Shown one piece after another: positions 32,993-42,931 of a DNA stretch of 64,000 bases. The notes beneath the pieces were generated by a model, which made no database searches, was not told the origin of the DNA, and worked only from the letters and a program-made list of their open reading frames with translations. How positions within the stretch are numbered: position 1 is the first letter of the stretch; each line of letters begins with the position of its first letter. The stretch comes from Notospermus geniculatus (Eukaryota; Nemertea; Pilidiophora; Heteronemertea; Lineidae): assembly GCA_002633025.1 (NCBI GenBank), contig NMRB01002672.1:12430-76429 (forward strand), given 5' to 3'. The position numbers and the translations under genes were made by a program.

Positions 32993-33955
32993 ATCTATGT
33001 AACGAGAGAACACACACATTATCGAGTCAAGGTACTGTCCTATCAGTAACCACGGGCTGTTAGTCCAAAAATCATGTAACACAACACGGTCCTCAAATGA
33101 ATTGTCCAGGACATAGATATAAAGCGTGAAAACGTCCTCACGTCTGGTATGACACGAAGTGTCGCGAATACGTATAGGGTCCGTGAATGAGAGCTTGCAC
33201 ACGAAGGGGCATCCGCTGGCCCCCATCTCGTCGCAGAGTTTGCCGGGATGGCTCGTTATTGACCTGAAATGGAAGGATGGAAAAATAAGACACTTATAGA
33301 TGACATTCCTTCATGTCGGTATGTACTGAAGACGTGGAAATATAAATATTGTCCGTACAGGCCATTAAATTAATAATAATGTCTCAAAATCTTCACGGCC
33401 CTCCACTTAACAAAGTGTGTACAGGTAACGTGACAAGATTCGCTGTGCCCAACGCTCTAATGTATGTTCTCTAAACATACTAAAACTAAGAGATAATGTG
33501 CCACTTGAGATTCTATACAATAATAAATAATGAAAAATAAAATATGCCTCTTCTCCATCCATCAAAAGACTATATGTACACGAACTATAATAACTATTTT
33601 ACAAGGGTCTAACAACAAGACTAAATACAACTGGCTCCTAAGTTATCCCTGGCTCAAAAGGAAAAGTGTGCACAACACACCTCGCCATATATTCATCCTT
33701 AGGCCTATGCCTAACTCCACAACACGAAAAATCTACCTCATTGCCGCTGCATCTAGATGGTGCATCACTAGTGCCAAACTCAACTTCACCACTATGTCCA
33801 GAAATAGAGCCCAAAAGTTGACAAACAAAATGACATAATACAAGAGTAAGAAACTCAAGAAAAGTCCTATCATGCCTAACATGTCCTACGCCTAATCTCC
33901 TCACACAACCGAAATCGTCTCTAGATATATCCACCTCCGCCGGTACCTCCACAAT
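32993..33955. other. Retroelement interior without recognisable pol
   Basis: In gypsy elements reverse transcriptase should begin about here on the minus strand. The minus frames 33638-33952 and 32939-33226 are open but show none of the RT motifs such as YxDD, LPFGL or the RNase H and integrase signatures. The stretch may be a degraded linker or unrelated sequence. Confidence 0.5.
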
Positions 33956-34393
33956 TCAACTAATTACTTCTTTCTGACACTCAACTGAACTACTAGTACT
34001 AACCACTGACTCGTTCTCTTCAACAAAAGACTCCACAGAACTACTAACCTCCGACTCACTCTGTTCAACAAAAGACTCGACTAAACTACCAACTGCTGAC
34101 TTACTCTCTCCAACAAAAGACTCAACTGAACTGCTAACCACCGACTCACTCTCTTCAACAAAAGACTCGACTGAACGACCAACAACTGACTCACTTTCTT
34201 CAACTAAAGGCTCAACTGGACTACCGACTACTGACTCACTCTCTTCAACTAAAGGCTCAACTGGACTACCGACTACTGACTCACTGACAACTAAATAACT
34301 ATCTGCAGCCACCATCCTATGGGCTGAACTACACGTATTAGGGTGCACCGACCCTCTGCAATGGAATCCGTACTCCATTGAACAACATAACAC
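33956..34393 (-). CDS. Ser/Glu/Val-rich 15-residue repeat frame after protease
   Basis: This frame overlaps the end of the protease frame in a different phase. After about 35 residues it consists of nearly seven copies of a 15-residue unit, for example SESVVGSPVEPLVEE, encoded by a 45-bp minisatellite (33985-34290). Repeats vary mainly at positions 6-11 (GSPVEP, GRSVES, SSSVES). In related elements a variable linker lies between protease and reverse transcriptase, and this could be that linker with the phase changed by mutation. A function is not known; the initiator is uncertain because the first codon used to define the frame is GTG. Confidence 0.5.
   Translation of the reverse strand: MLCCSMEYGFHCRGSVHPNTCSSAHRMVAADSYLVVSESVVGSPVEPLVEESESVVGSPVEPLVEESESVVGRSVESFVEESESVVSSSVESFVGESKSAVGSLVESFVEQSESEVSSSVESFVEENESVVSTSSSVECQKEVIS
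33985..34290. repeat. 45-bp coding minisatellite
   Basis: Units of CTCTTCAACTAAAGGCTCAA plus CTGGACTACCGACTACTGACTCACT, nearly seven copies. The two units at 34195-34284 are almost identical and the rest more diverged, as expected from recent expansion at one edge. Confidence 0.9.
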
Positions 34394-34841
34394 CCTGACT
34401 CAACAGTAAATCCGCTGGACCCAGCGGGTCCCTAAATAAGATGCCCGCACCAAGTAACACATCATCAAGAATATCGGCAACAATGACTGATCTCCTAATT
34501 TCTAATGGGCCTAACTTAAGTTCAAACACTGCCCTACCATAATGCGAAATCTGCTTGCCATCAGCAGCAGTCATTGGTTGCGAGAACTGACTAATTTCAA
34601 GTTCAGGCCGCCTACCTACAGGAATCTTGTCGTAAAATCGCCTAGACATAAATGTCTTCGTGGCACCTGTATCTACCGTTATCATGACACTCCTATCCTG
34701 GACTAAACCTACAATATAAATACCTGTACTGAGCGGCTGTTGGCGCCTAACTTTGTCGAATGCCGACTCAACATCCCCAAATTCACATCTACTGGTAATC
34801 TGACTAGCATCTAAACTACAAGCGGTCGACTTATCGCCCAC
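34338..34841 (-). CDS. Retropepsin (aspartic protease) of the gypsy-type element
   Basis: A 167-residue frame. Residues about 40-60 form the N-terminal strand and active-site loop, with VDTGA at 56-60 (catalytic Asp57), followed by FMSRRFYDKI. ILDDVLLGAGIL at about 123-135 matches the conserved ILG-type strand near the C terminus of retropepsins. The usual role is to cleave the Gag-Pol polyprotein in virus-like particles. The frame is -1 relative to gag and is open upstream across the gag stop, so expression by frameshifting is likely; no classical slippery heptamer was seen. The listed start is a GTG and is not a real initiator. Confidence 0.85.
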   Translation of the reverse strand: MGDKSTACSLDASQITSRCEFGDVESAFDKVRRQQPLSTGIYIVGLVQDRSVMITVDTGATKTFMSRRFYDKIPVGRRPELEISQFSQPMTAADGKQISHYGRAVFELKLGPLEIRRSVIVADILDDVLLGAGILFRDPLGPADLLLSQGVMLFNGVRIPLQRVGAP

Positions 34842-34855
34842 AAAGCCGACCGAAG

Positions 34856-35863
34856 CTAGTTTGTTGGACTTGTATCATATCTAGGCTGGGCCTGGGCCTG
34901 ATTTTGGGTATCGAAATTGTTCACACCTTGTTGTGCTTGCATGCTATAGGTCTGGCAATACTCTGCCATGTGCCCTACTAATCCACACTTGAAACATGTC
35001 AGTGATGCATAAGGGTTGCCACCCTGCATGCTAAGATTGTGGTTAGGCCAACCAGAGTTTCCTAAATTTCCCATGCCACCTGTGCTCTGCATGCTGTTGT
35101 CAGGTGGATACCTAGATTGAGGACCCAGATTTCCACGACGCTGATCATGATGATGATGATTCTGGGCCCTATGGTTTGAGTTAGGCCTATATGAATACTG
35201 GTTCTGGCCCTGATTCTGATTCTTACTCAGAGTTTCAAACCCTGAAGCGATCTTTTCCATTAAACTTGTAAATTGGCCTAGCTGCTGCTGAGTGACACCA
35301 CTTGAACTGGTACTTGTCATAACAGCACTGCCCTTACCTACACTATTGCTACTCCTAGGTACCCTAGCTGTTTCCGACTCTAGCTCGCTATCACTATCTG
35401 ATACAACTACTCTATGTCCTGCCTTAGCATTCTTTGCGATTCGCTTGGCAGTCTCACTCCTAGCATGCCTACGCTGGGTTTCCTTAAAATTTACCACTAG
35501 TGAAATGGCCTCATCAAGAGTTTGAGGACTCTTGTAAAATTCTATTTCACTCTTACAGCTTGTTTCCTCCAAGCCGTCAAAGAACCTGCGCAGAAGGTCT
35601 TCCTGTCTGACCTCTTCTGTGCGTCCTGGGTAGGCCTTATCATACAGACGTTTTAGTTCTGCTGCAAAATTCTCAATAGTTTCCCCAGCTTTCTGGCACC
35701 GGTTGGCAAATTTCTGGGCAAAGGTCTTGGGTGATTCAACCTTCTTGAATCTGCTTGTCAATTCAGCAATCAGCCTGGTATAATCAGACCTGGTAGATTC
35801 AGAGAGCTGGCCATAAACAAATTCTCCAGCTTCCTCCTGAAGACGTGGAAGAATTTCGTCCAA
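34856..35863 (-). pseudogene. gag: gag C-terminal part: capsid domain and zinc knuckle
   Basis: The 335-residue frame starts within the capsid-like retrotransposon Gag domain (about residues 10-130: an AGEFVYGQL motif, then FAQKFANRCQKAGETIENFA, then LLRRFFDGL). It continues through a Ser-rich linker (150-190) and an Asn/Gln/His-rich segment (215-285) to one CCHC zinc knuckle, C-x2-C-x4-H-x4-C, near residue 290 (CFKCGLVGHMAEYC). Gag assembles particles and binds RNA. The first Met is internal: the same phase is open upstream to about 35905 and contains capsid residues, which shows that a frameshift separates it from the N-terminal part. Confidence 0.85.
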
Positions 35864-36850
35864 CCTCTCGTCATCCGACCAACCAAGCCGCTTGCTGACA
35901 TCAATCTGTTAATCCAGATCTCCCAAGACTCTTTGCCTGTGAAAGCTGGGAATTTAGGCCTATGTCTATTCCTACTACTAGAACTACTGATGGATACTGA
36001 GGTAGCTGAACTTCTACATGTCTTAACACTGGTCTCAGACTCACTGTCACTATCTGAACCACTACTGCTAGAATCAGCAGGCGATTTTGCCTTCCTACGG
36101 GATTTAGGCCTACGACTTGGGCCTACCTTTGCATTATCTGCAAAACCTACAGTAACTTTTGGCGAACTAGGCCTACTGGAACTACTTGATTGACAATTCT
36201 GACATGTCCGAGAAATCTCCTGAACCTCACCTAACTTGACCTTTAGATCGTCAGTGACTGAAGTGAACTTAGTAGATTGTTTCTGGAAAGCTTTTTCCAG
36301 AGCACTAAACTGCTTATTATGAGAGGCAATATGGTCCTGGACCTGACCTGTCAACAACTCAGTTGACTTTGTAAGAGTCCTATTAAATTGTGACAATAAA
36401 TCTGCTTGAGACTCCATCAGTCTCCTATGTTCCTGCAAGGACTCCTTAATCTCCTCCTGAGTTTTGGAAACTCTGCGGAGTGCTTTAGTCACACTATTCT
36501 GCAACTCGCCTTGCCCATCCTCAAACATTGCACCTAAACTATCAATGACTTCATGCCTATCAGTCTGCACTACTCCTGTTAGGCCTACCAGCACAGATGC
36601 CATGTGCTTCAACAATTCTGGAAGGTCAACTAGGCCTAATTCTTCTAAAGTAGATGTTTTCCCACCTTTCTTACCCGACTCTGAATCAACTGGCGTGACA
36701 TCTTCTGAACCATTTTCAACAGCTTCAACCACACTCTCATCTGCCTGATCCTGAGTATCAGGAGTCTGTAGCTCAGTTTGCTCCCCTTCAGACAGTTTGC
36801 TCCCCTTCAGACAAACTTTTAGCAGAACTACGAGTTTTTGGCTTCTCCAT
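35770..36850 (-). pseudogene. gag: gag N-terminal part, two frame lesions
   Basis: The likely initiator is the ATG at 36850-36848, after which a 19-bp tandem duplication (36774-36792 and 36793-36811) shifts the phase and makes an early stop. From about 36770 the phase is open for over 300 residues: a helical, probably coiled-coil region (about residues 75-180, rich in QEEIKESLQ-type heptads), a Ser-rich stretch, a basic cluster RRPKSRRKAK and an acidic SDSDSESE run, then FPAFTGKESWEIWINR, which is the start of the capsid domain in gypsy Gag. About 35902-35905 a one-base frameshift sends the reading into unrelated residues. Confidence 0.8.
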
Positions 36851-36939
36851 GGTTGGACAATAAAATACCAAAACAGAAAACTAGAAAAGGTTAGGTTCGA
36901 TCACGGGATTGATTTAATGGTTCCTCAATAGAACAAACC

Positions 36940-36958
36940 AATCCCACCGCTGCCACCA
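36940..36958 (-). promoter_or_regulatory. Primer-binding site matching tRNA-Leu
   Basis: The plus strand here reads AATCCCACCGCTGCCACCA, identical to the 3' end of metazoan tRNA-Leu with its CCA tail. The minus strand is therefore an 18-19 base primer-binding site beginning TGG, four bases after the LTR end, the standard position for priming of minus-strand DNA synthesis. The tRNA identity is from general knowledge of tRNA-Leu sequences. Confidence 0.85.
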
Positions 36959-36962
36959 AAAA

Positions 36963-38602
36963 TGTGACGACTATTTGCCCTAATTATTCTCCGAGCGGTC
37001 AGAATGGCAAACAGATCGTGCACATCTGACGATGTCACTTCCAACAGATCCAGAGCAGAGGGAAGAGAAAGGAGGAGAAACATGTAAAGTGATACTGGCA
37101 TGGACACATGCCATTTATTACTATGTCTAAGAAATATACTACAATTTACACATATTTACAAGATGACTACTCAACACACACCACATGACTCTAAACCAAA
37201 CACCAAGAATAGGCCTGGTCGGCACAGCACCATAGAACTTAACTCTACACTTATTCAGCAATTGGGAAGCCTTCTTCCCACATAATACTCCACAGATGCA
37301 TCACAAATCTTACAATCTCTTCAATCCTACTGGTAAACACTAAAGTATCGTCAACATACTGCACGATAGGGAAAGATCTGTTCAATCCAGATGAACTCGT
37401 GCTTTCCTCACTACTAAATGCACACGCACCGGCGTTAGAACTCATCTTCACATGGATGGAGCAAGAGGCCTAGTCATACAACTCACAAAATAACTCGAAC
37501 ACAAACTGAGACAGTAATTCTAAGATTTCAACAGCTGGGGTACCCTGATCCGCAAATGTATACAAATATTCTATATAATGATTAATAATCTCCAGTAGAT
37601 ACGCCTGAACCTCCATGATTGTAGATCTAAAACTTTATAGAGAGATTTTGACCTAACTTGTGGCACTGAACTGAGACTAGAAAAGTAGAATTTAGATTTT
37701 GGCCAAATGGACTTAAACTAATAGAAATTTCCCCTTATCAACAGTGAAACCGACAGATATGTATTGAGGTGCAAGACATGTGCGAGGACATGTAACGGAG
37801 CACACAACACACACACTGGCCAACACCAGTGAAAATGCACCAGCAGAGATCAACGAGGATCTAAGCCTGAGCAGGAGAAAGACTGGGCTGCTGTAGAATC
37901 TACGCGAGGCAGATCGTGAAAGATCTACGCGAGGCAGATTAGGCTGTCCACAACGAAGGCAGATGCACAGCAGTGGACTAACGATGGGAGATAAACGAGT
38001 ACCTCCACGAGCCCAACCAGACTAACTCACCAGGGCCAACAGGCCTCCTTTTATACACCTCATCGCTCGGTTACGTAACATAATGACTAGCGTGTTAGGG
38101 ATAACACGTGCACAGCACGAACGAGGCATGCTGCAGAGGTCAAGGCCATAGGTTCACAGTGCCAAAGTCAGTCTCAAAACACTCGCTTAAATATTGAGCA
38201 TAACTCGCATTTCAAAAGTAGAAATGCCTACATAAATATTGTAACAGTTTTCTACAATAAAACATACCTTAAAGCAGCAATCTTCCTGACACATCACGGT
38301 GAAAATAGGTGAAAATACCGAATTACTGATGGACTATTTACAGGCTGCAATTATGTTAATGACTGATCCCAGTCTGAAGCTGTCTCATGGAGTCTCGCGC
38401 AAAGGTGCGAGATGACATCTGATTGGACGAAGCATCCAAAATGGAGGTCGCCAACCAGGAAGTAAACAAACACACATGACACATGCCAAAACAAACCGGC
38501 GTGATGACTGATGGGGTGAAAAACGATCCAAGTGTTGGCTAAATGATGAAAGTAAGATGAAAACACAACACTAATATGTTATGGGAATTTATTTTCGTCA
38601 CA
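36963..38602 (-). mobile_element. Long terminal repeat, 1640 bp (5' LTR)
   Basis: The ends are TGTGACGA and TCGTCACA, an 8-base inverted repeat starting TG and ending CA, as in LTRs. The inner end lies four bases from the primer-binding site. The size is long for a gypsy-type LTR. It contains a minus-strand frame with a reverse-transcriptase-like motif (37251-37451). Only one LTR is in the window. The 5 bases outside (ACAGG) would be the target duplication but the partner is not present. Confidence 0.8.
37251..37451 (-). pseudogene. RT-like fragment (YVDD) inside the LTR
   Basis: The minus frame includes FPIVQYVDDTLVFTSRIEEI, closely resembling the palm motif C of non-LTR (L1-type) reverse transcriptases, where Q-Y-[AV]-D-D-T-[LI]-[VLI]-F is typical. 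About 25 following residues (VRFVMHLWSIMWEEGF) are of plausible helical character. No other RT motif is seen on either side. It may be a captured scrap of a non-LTR element or a chance match. Confidence 0.4.
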
Positions 38603-38651
38603 ACAGGTTTGTACGCGTGTGGATAAACACCCCTGATGATCGCAATTCACC

Positions 38652-39271
38652 AGGGGTAGCGAGCATAAAGGGGTCGTAACCCTACGTCAGGCCTAAGCCA
38701 GGCGTACTGCTGGTCGCGGCCCTATCCTCATGAGCATAAAGGTAGACGCAAGCTGCGTCTAGGTGTAGATATGGGCGTAAGCCTACGCCTGCTCATTACC
38801 AGGCGTAAAGCTGTCATAGTCAACGTAGACGGTCATTTTTCTGAGCATTGGTAGTCGCATTGCTTAGTTTGCCTCTCAAAATGGCCTTTGACTGAGAAAT
38901 TAATCTACAACATTTTTGTATACACTATATTTATCGTCCTCTGAGAAACTGGCCTTCCACGGCTACACCTTGGTTTCACGTCCTGGCATTGCGAATTATT
39001 AAGACGACGCAGTGTCTGGAGGTGAAGGACGTCGAACCCGCACACTAGAAATCCAAGGCCACACAACCTTTTCAATGAGCAGTTACGTCATACATCACTG
39101 TTATACCTCGGCGTAGACGTTATGTCAGTACGCCTAGTTTTATGCTCCCTACCTAAATCGGTGACCTAAACTTTATGCTCACCGACTAGAAACTGTTACA
39201 CCCAGTCCTACGCCTGCTTCTACACCCAGGTTTACGACTACACTTGCGACCCTTTAATGCTCGCTACCCCT
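38652..39271. repeat. Foldback element, about 620 bp
   Basis: AGGGGTAGCGAGCATAAAGG with GGTCG at the left pairs with CGACC-type sequence and CCTTTAATGCTCGCTACCCC at the right. Inside are many short GCGTA and CGTAGACG words in both orientations, for example GGCGTAAGCCTACGCC, giving potential for multiple hairpins. It begins 50 bases from the LTR. Confidence 0.75.
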
Positions 39272-39599
39272 GAAGAGATGATCGGCCGTTTATCTGTCCA
39301 CGTCGAACTTCCCGTTTAATCACCGATTTTCTTGGTGCGGGCATTCCCCAGTCACTGAATGATCATGTAACGAAGTACGTAACATGTCAGAACAAAGGTC
39401 CGGTCATGCATGGCAATGTAGCGCTATTGGATTCTCAGACAGTCACAAAAGCCTAGTTCAAACTCCGCCGCACGAACGTCGTCGGCGAGCGTTCTCACGA
39501 TCTGACTGTTTTGGAGCCGATCAGCGGATGTGGCTAATTGAGGCTGAAACATTCGAAAAGATGTGATTGAAAACAAAAGTTCTGATGCTACAGCCAATC
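39272..39599. other. Non-coding stretch, no recognised feature
   Basis: Nothing recognised; it bears no similarity to the sequence left of copy 1 at 31.6 kb. Confidence 0.5.
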
Positions 39600-40824
39600 A
39601 GGCTTATGAATGGAGTGTGACGTCATTGGCGTAACCTCTACGTCATCGTTCATTTTCTTAACGATACAAATAGCAACCAAGTCCTTCCGTATTGACGGCT
39701 TCAACCATAAACGCCTGCACTTCAGTACAGCATGCGATGAACTTTCGTGACACGGAAATATTCTAGAATCAAATTATTTATCAATGGCTGTCAATGAAAG
39801 GATGATATCGAATATCATCAATGTACACGAACATGATTTCACAAGGGATTTTCCTTTCAGTAACTGGAGCAGGCGCTAGTTTTACAACTGAACTAAAAAC
39901 GCCACGGTGATAGGGTTGATCTGAACTAATACTAGATTCAATCAGGAAAAAGTTAGTTTGAGACCTTTTTGATGTTTTACCTGTCAAATGGTCAAAGAGA
40001 TTTTGCCACGGAGGCAAAAAGTTGAACTTCACCTAACCTATGGCCAGTTTAAATGTAATTCGAACGCCAACATAGAAATGCTTTGTTCTTATCCTCATTG
40101 CGCTTCTTTTGAACAAAGCTTATTCCGCGTTCGTGTTCGTATTCGCACGATCTGTAAACTTTTCTTTCGGTTTCCGCTTTGTGCTGAGAATGTATTTTTC
40201 CTACGTCAACTGTGCTGCACGTAATCATTGGCTCAGTCTATCGTGAAAGTTGCTGACTGAGATTTGATCAGTCGACTGCGGTAATCGTTATCTTGTTCGT
40301 CGCGTTGGTAAACAAAGCTTTTCAAGTCAGAACAGTTCCTGTTGTAGTCCCAAAGTCAAAACTACAAAATGCATTGTAGGCCTACATGTACAGCATGTGT
40401 ACTTGAACGAAAACATGGAAGAGTATACGACGGAGCCTTGTGATTGGGCATTCTAGACTGGTACCCGATCCTAACTATTTTACATCGGGCTTTTGCATAT
40501 GTTAGGACCGGGCGTGCCTACCGCCTTCGTGCCTCTGATTGGTTGGTGCTGGCGCAGGTGGTAAGTACGTGAACTATTATGTTGATAGATTTTCTATTTT
40601 TAACATGGAAAACCCCCGGCGTGATTGGTGAATTTCCTGGGTCAAAGGTCGGTCACCTTCTATCTGCATTCTGGAACGTCAGCCGTATTGAGAATTGAAT
40701 AAATTTACATAATTTACATAAAATTTTCAAGTGACGTCACTGTCAGAATTCCTCCACAAATGGCGGCCACGACTGGTCCTACCATTCAAAAGCGACACCA
40801 TCGGTAGGACCAGGTACTAGTCTA
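39600..40824. repeat. 1225-bp direct duplication, copy 2
   Basis: Near-identical to 31607-32831 (two substitutions seen, equal length). The homology starts abruptly at AGGCTTATGAATGG. It includes a second copy of the TAGACTGGT-ended MITE (40454-40824), whose last base is followed directly by the gap. Confidence 0.95.
40454..40824. mobile_element. 371-bp MITE with TAGACTGGT ends, copy 2
   Basis: Identical in layout and length to 32461-32831 and part of the same duplicated block, so it is not an independent insertion. Confidence 0.75.
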
Positions 40825-41288
40825 NNNNNNNNNNNNNNNNNNNNNNNNNNNNNNNNNNNNNNNNNNNNNNNNNNNNNNNNNNNNNNNNNNNNNNNNNNNN
40901 NNNNNNNNNNNNNNNNNNNNNNNNNNNNNNNNNNNNNNNNNNNNNNNNNNNNNNNNNNNNNNNNNNNNNNNNNNNNNNNNNNNNNNNNNNNNNNNNNNNN
41001 NNNNNNNNNNNNNNNNNNNNNNNNNNNNNNNNNNNNNNNNNNNNNNNNNNNNNNNNNNNNNNNNNNNNNNNNNNNNNNNNNNNNNNNNNNNNNNNNNNNN
41101 NNNNNNNNNNNNNNNNNNNNNNNNNNNNNNNNNNNNNNNNNNNNNNNNNNNNNNNNNNNNNNNNNNNNNNNNNNNNNNNNNNNNNNNNNNNNNNNNNNNN
41201 NNNNNNNNNNNNNNNNNNNNNNNNNNNNNNNNNNNNNNNNNNNNNNNNNNNNNNNNNNNNNNNNNNNNNNNNNNNNNNNNNNNNNNNN
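40825..41288. other. Assembly gap (464 N)
   Basis: Run of N starting at the last base of the MITE. Open frames reported through it are meaningless. Confidence 0.99.
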
Positions 41289-42746
41289 AGCACTTTCTGT
41301 AAATTTACATATTTTTTTAATGGTATGATTCATGTTTTCCTGTACTGGTTGGACTCCATTGGACATCCCATTATGATGCCTTCTGAGAGCAGTATGAAAA
41401 TATAATTTGGTCAGCCTCCAGTCAAGTCTGTGTTGACATTTATTTAAGTCTGTACTTTTACAGATCAAGTCTGTAATTTTACAGATCCGTCATGGGGACT
41501 CTGCTGCACAGATTTTCTGTAAAATCTTCTGTTATTTCTAACAGTGTAGAGCAAGGCACTTATGAAAAACAAAAGCTAACTAAAACGTTGCAAACCAAGT
41601 GCTGTTCGAAAGCGAGTTGTTTGGGAGGCAAGAGTGTGGACAACGGATTTTACAAGTCTAGAAATGTACCAATGACATTTTATGGCCCAAAAATGTACTG
41701 AAATTGCAGATCTCAATGTCCTATAGCTTCTGCTGACGTCCACTTAGTAACATAGGAAAAGAATTCTCTCTTATCGAATCTAAACCGAAAACGACTTACT
41801 TCGTCATCTATACAGGCAATCAAATGTGTTACTTAGAGGTAAAGCTTATTCAATTTTGTTTAAGACCCCTACACGTCAGTCGAACCCAAATTGCATTTTG
41901 GTACCACTTTGGTTCAGTGCTGGCCTTCTTTTTCTGAGTCATATGACTGACATCAAAAGGGACAAGGGGTTCTCCTCTGAAAACACTTCCTCTCACACGT
42001 CTTAATTTTTTATCACATTTGTTGTTTGACTTGTTTCGAAATCCTTACACCAGAAACCCCGTTCTTTTTTCTTTACCACACATGTAATAGCAAGACTTAG
42101 TCATCGTGTTACGAAGCTGTCCTACTCAATTGTCATTTCCATTAAGTTCATGAAACATTTTGTAAAATTCACTCTCACGCTTGATTTCTGATTGTGTTTT
42201 TAATTCTTCTGTCTTATCGTCATTTTCCCATTACAATTAATGATTCATTTTTACAACTTGAACTGTCGAATTCAATTTGCATTGAAAAATCTCAGCGTTG
42301 CTTTTGAGAATTTTCTATCCGAGTGCTTAACTGACCGTGCTCTTCTCTTAGTCACAGGCTTAATGAAACAATTAATAGTTAAGTGTCTTACGTCGTTTTG
42401 GCCAATGGTATTGGCGCAGACGTAATTCGTGTAATGGCTGCTCATAATAAAACAGGGACTGCCGATGAACGGTTCAGCGAGAGAGTCGAGGTTGTCAGCA
42501 TTTTGCATGTCCACTCGAAGGTACGTACCTCGTTCTTTGGGTGTTTCAAAATTGGTCACCAAGAAAATGGGGCAAAATTTAACTTTGAAATGATCACGAA
42601 GATTTGTGCCATTGATTTTCCAAAAATCAAATGCAGTATTTGATAATATAGACCTTTAACTATTAGTTTCTCCATCTGGGATGTACAGTGTACACTCATT
42701 TGAAGGAGGGTATCAGAAAATATTGAGCTTACCAGCAAAATCTATC
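41289..42746. other. Non-coding stretch, no recognised feature
   Basis: A small repeat of AGTCTGTAMTTTTACAGATC occurs twice at about 41445-41487; otherwise nothing recognised. Confidence 0.5.
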
Positions 42747-42931
42747 GTTCCGTCCGACACCAAAACTACTTTCTGCTGTCAGACTTTAAAGGGTTAATAG
42801 ATCAATTAGTTTGCAGTGCCATAATTTAGAGCTCCATGTACCTAAATGACATGAATATTGTAGAGTTTCAAGAAACAGCCTTTCACCAGTAGACAAAAGA
42901 ATGGTGAAAATGTTCTGGTGTCGGACGGAAC
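42747..42931. repeat. Inverted-repeat element, 20-bp ends
   Basis: GTTCCGTCCGACACCAAAAC at the left and GTTCTGGTGTCGGACGGAAC at the right are inverted with one mismatch. The 185-bp size fits a MITE. Confidence 0.7.

Larger units (their letters stand above)
32833..38602 (-). mobile_element. Ty3/gypsy-type LTR retroelement, incomplete
   Basis: Reading on the minus strand: one LTR (38602-36963), a 4-base spacer, a primer-binding site, gag, retropepsin and a Ser/Glu-rich repeat frame. Reverse transcriptase, RNase H, integrase, polypurine tract and 3' LTR are not found; the element ends at the N at 32832. Whether the pol region is truly missing or was lost at the assembly join cannot be decided. 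Gag is broken by a 19-bp duplication and a frameshift, so this copy cannot be autonomous. Confidence 0.85.

Noticed and set aside
33638-33952. Minus frame downstream of the protease as a possible RT start
   Set aside because: None of the RT motifs could be identified, and the resemblance to a Pro-RT linker is too weak to annotate.
40779-41468. Open frames over the N run
   Set aside because: They consist of undetermined bases.
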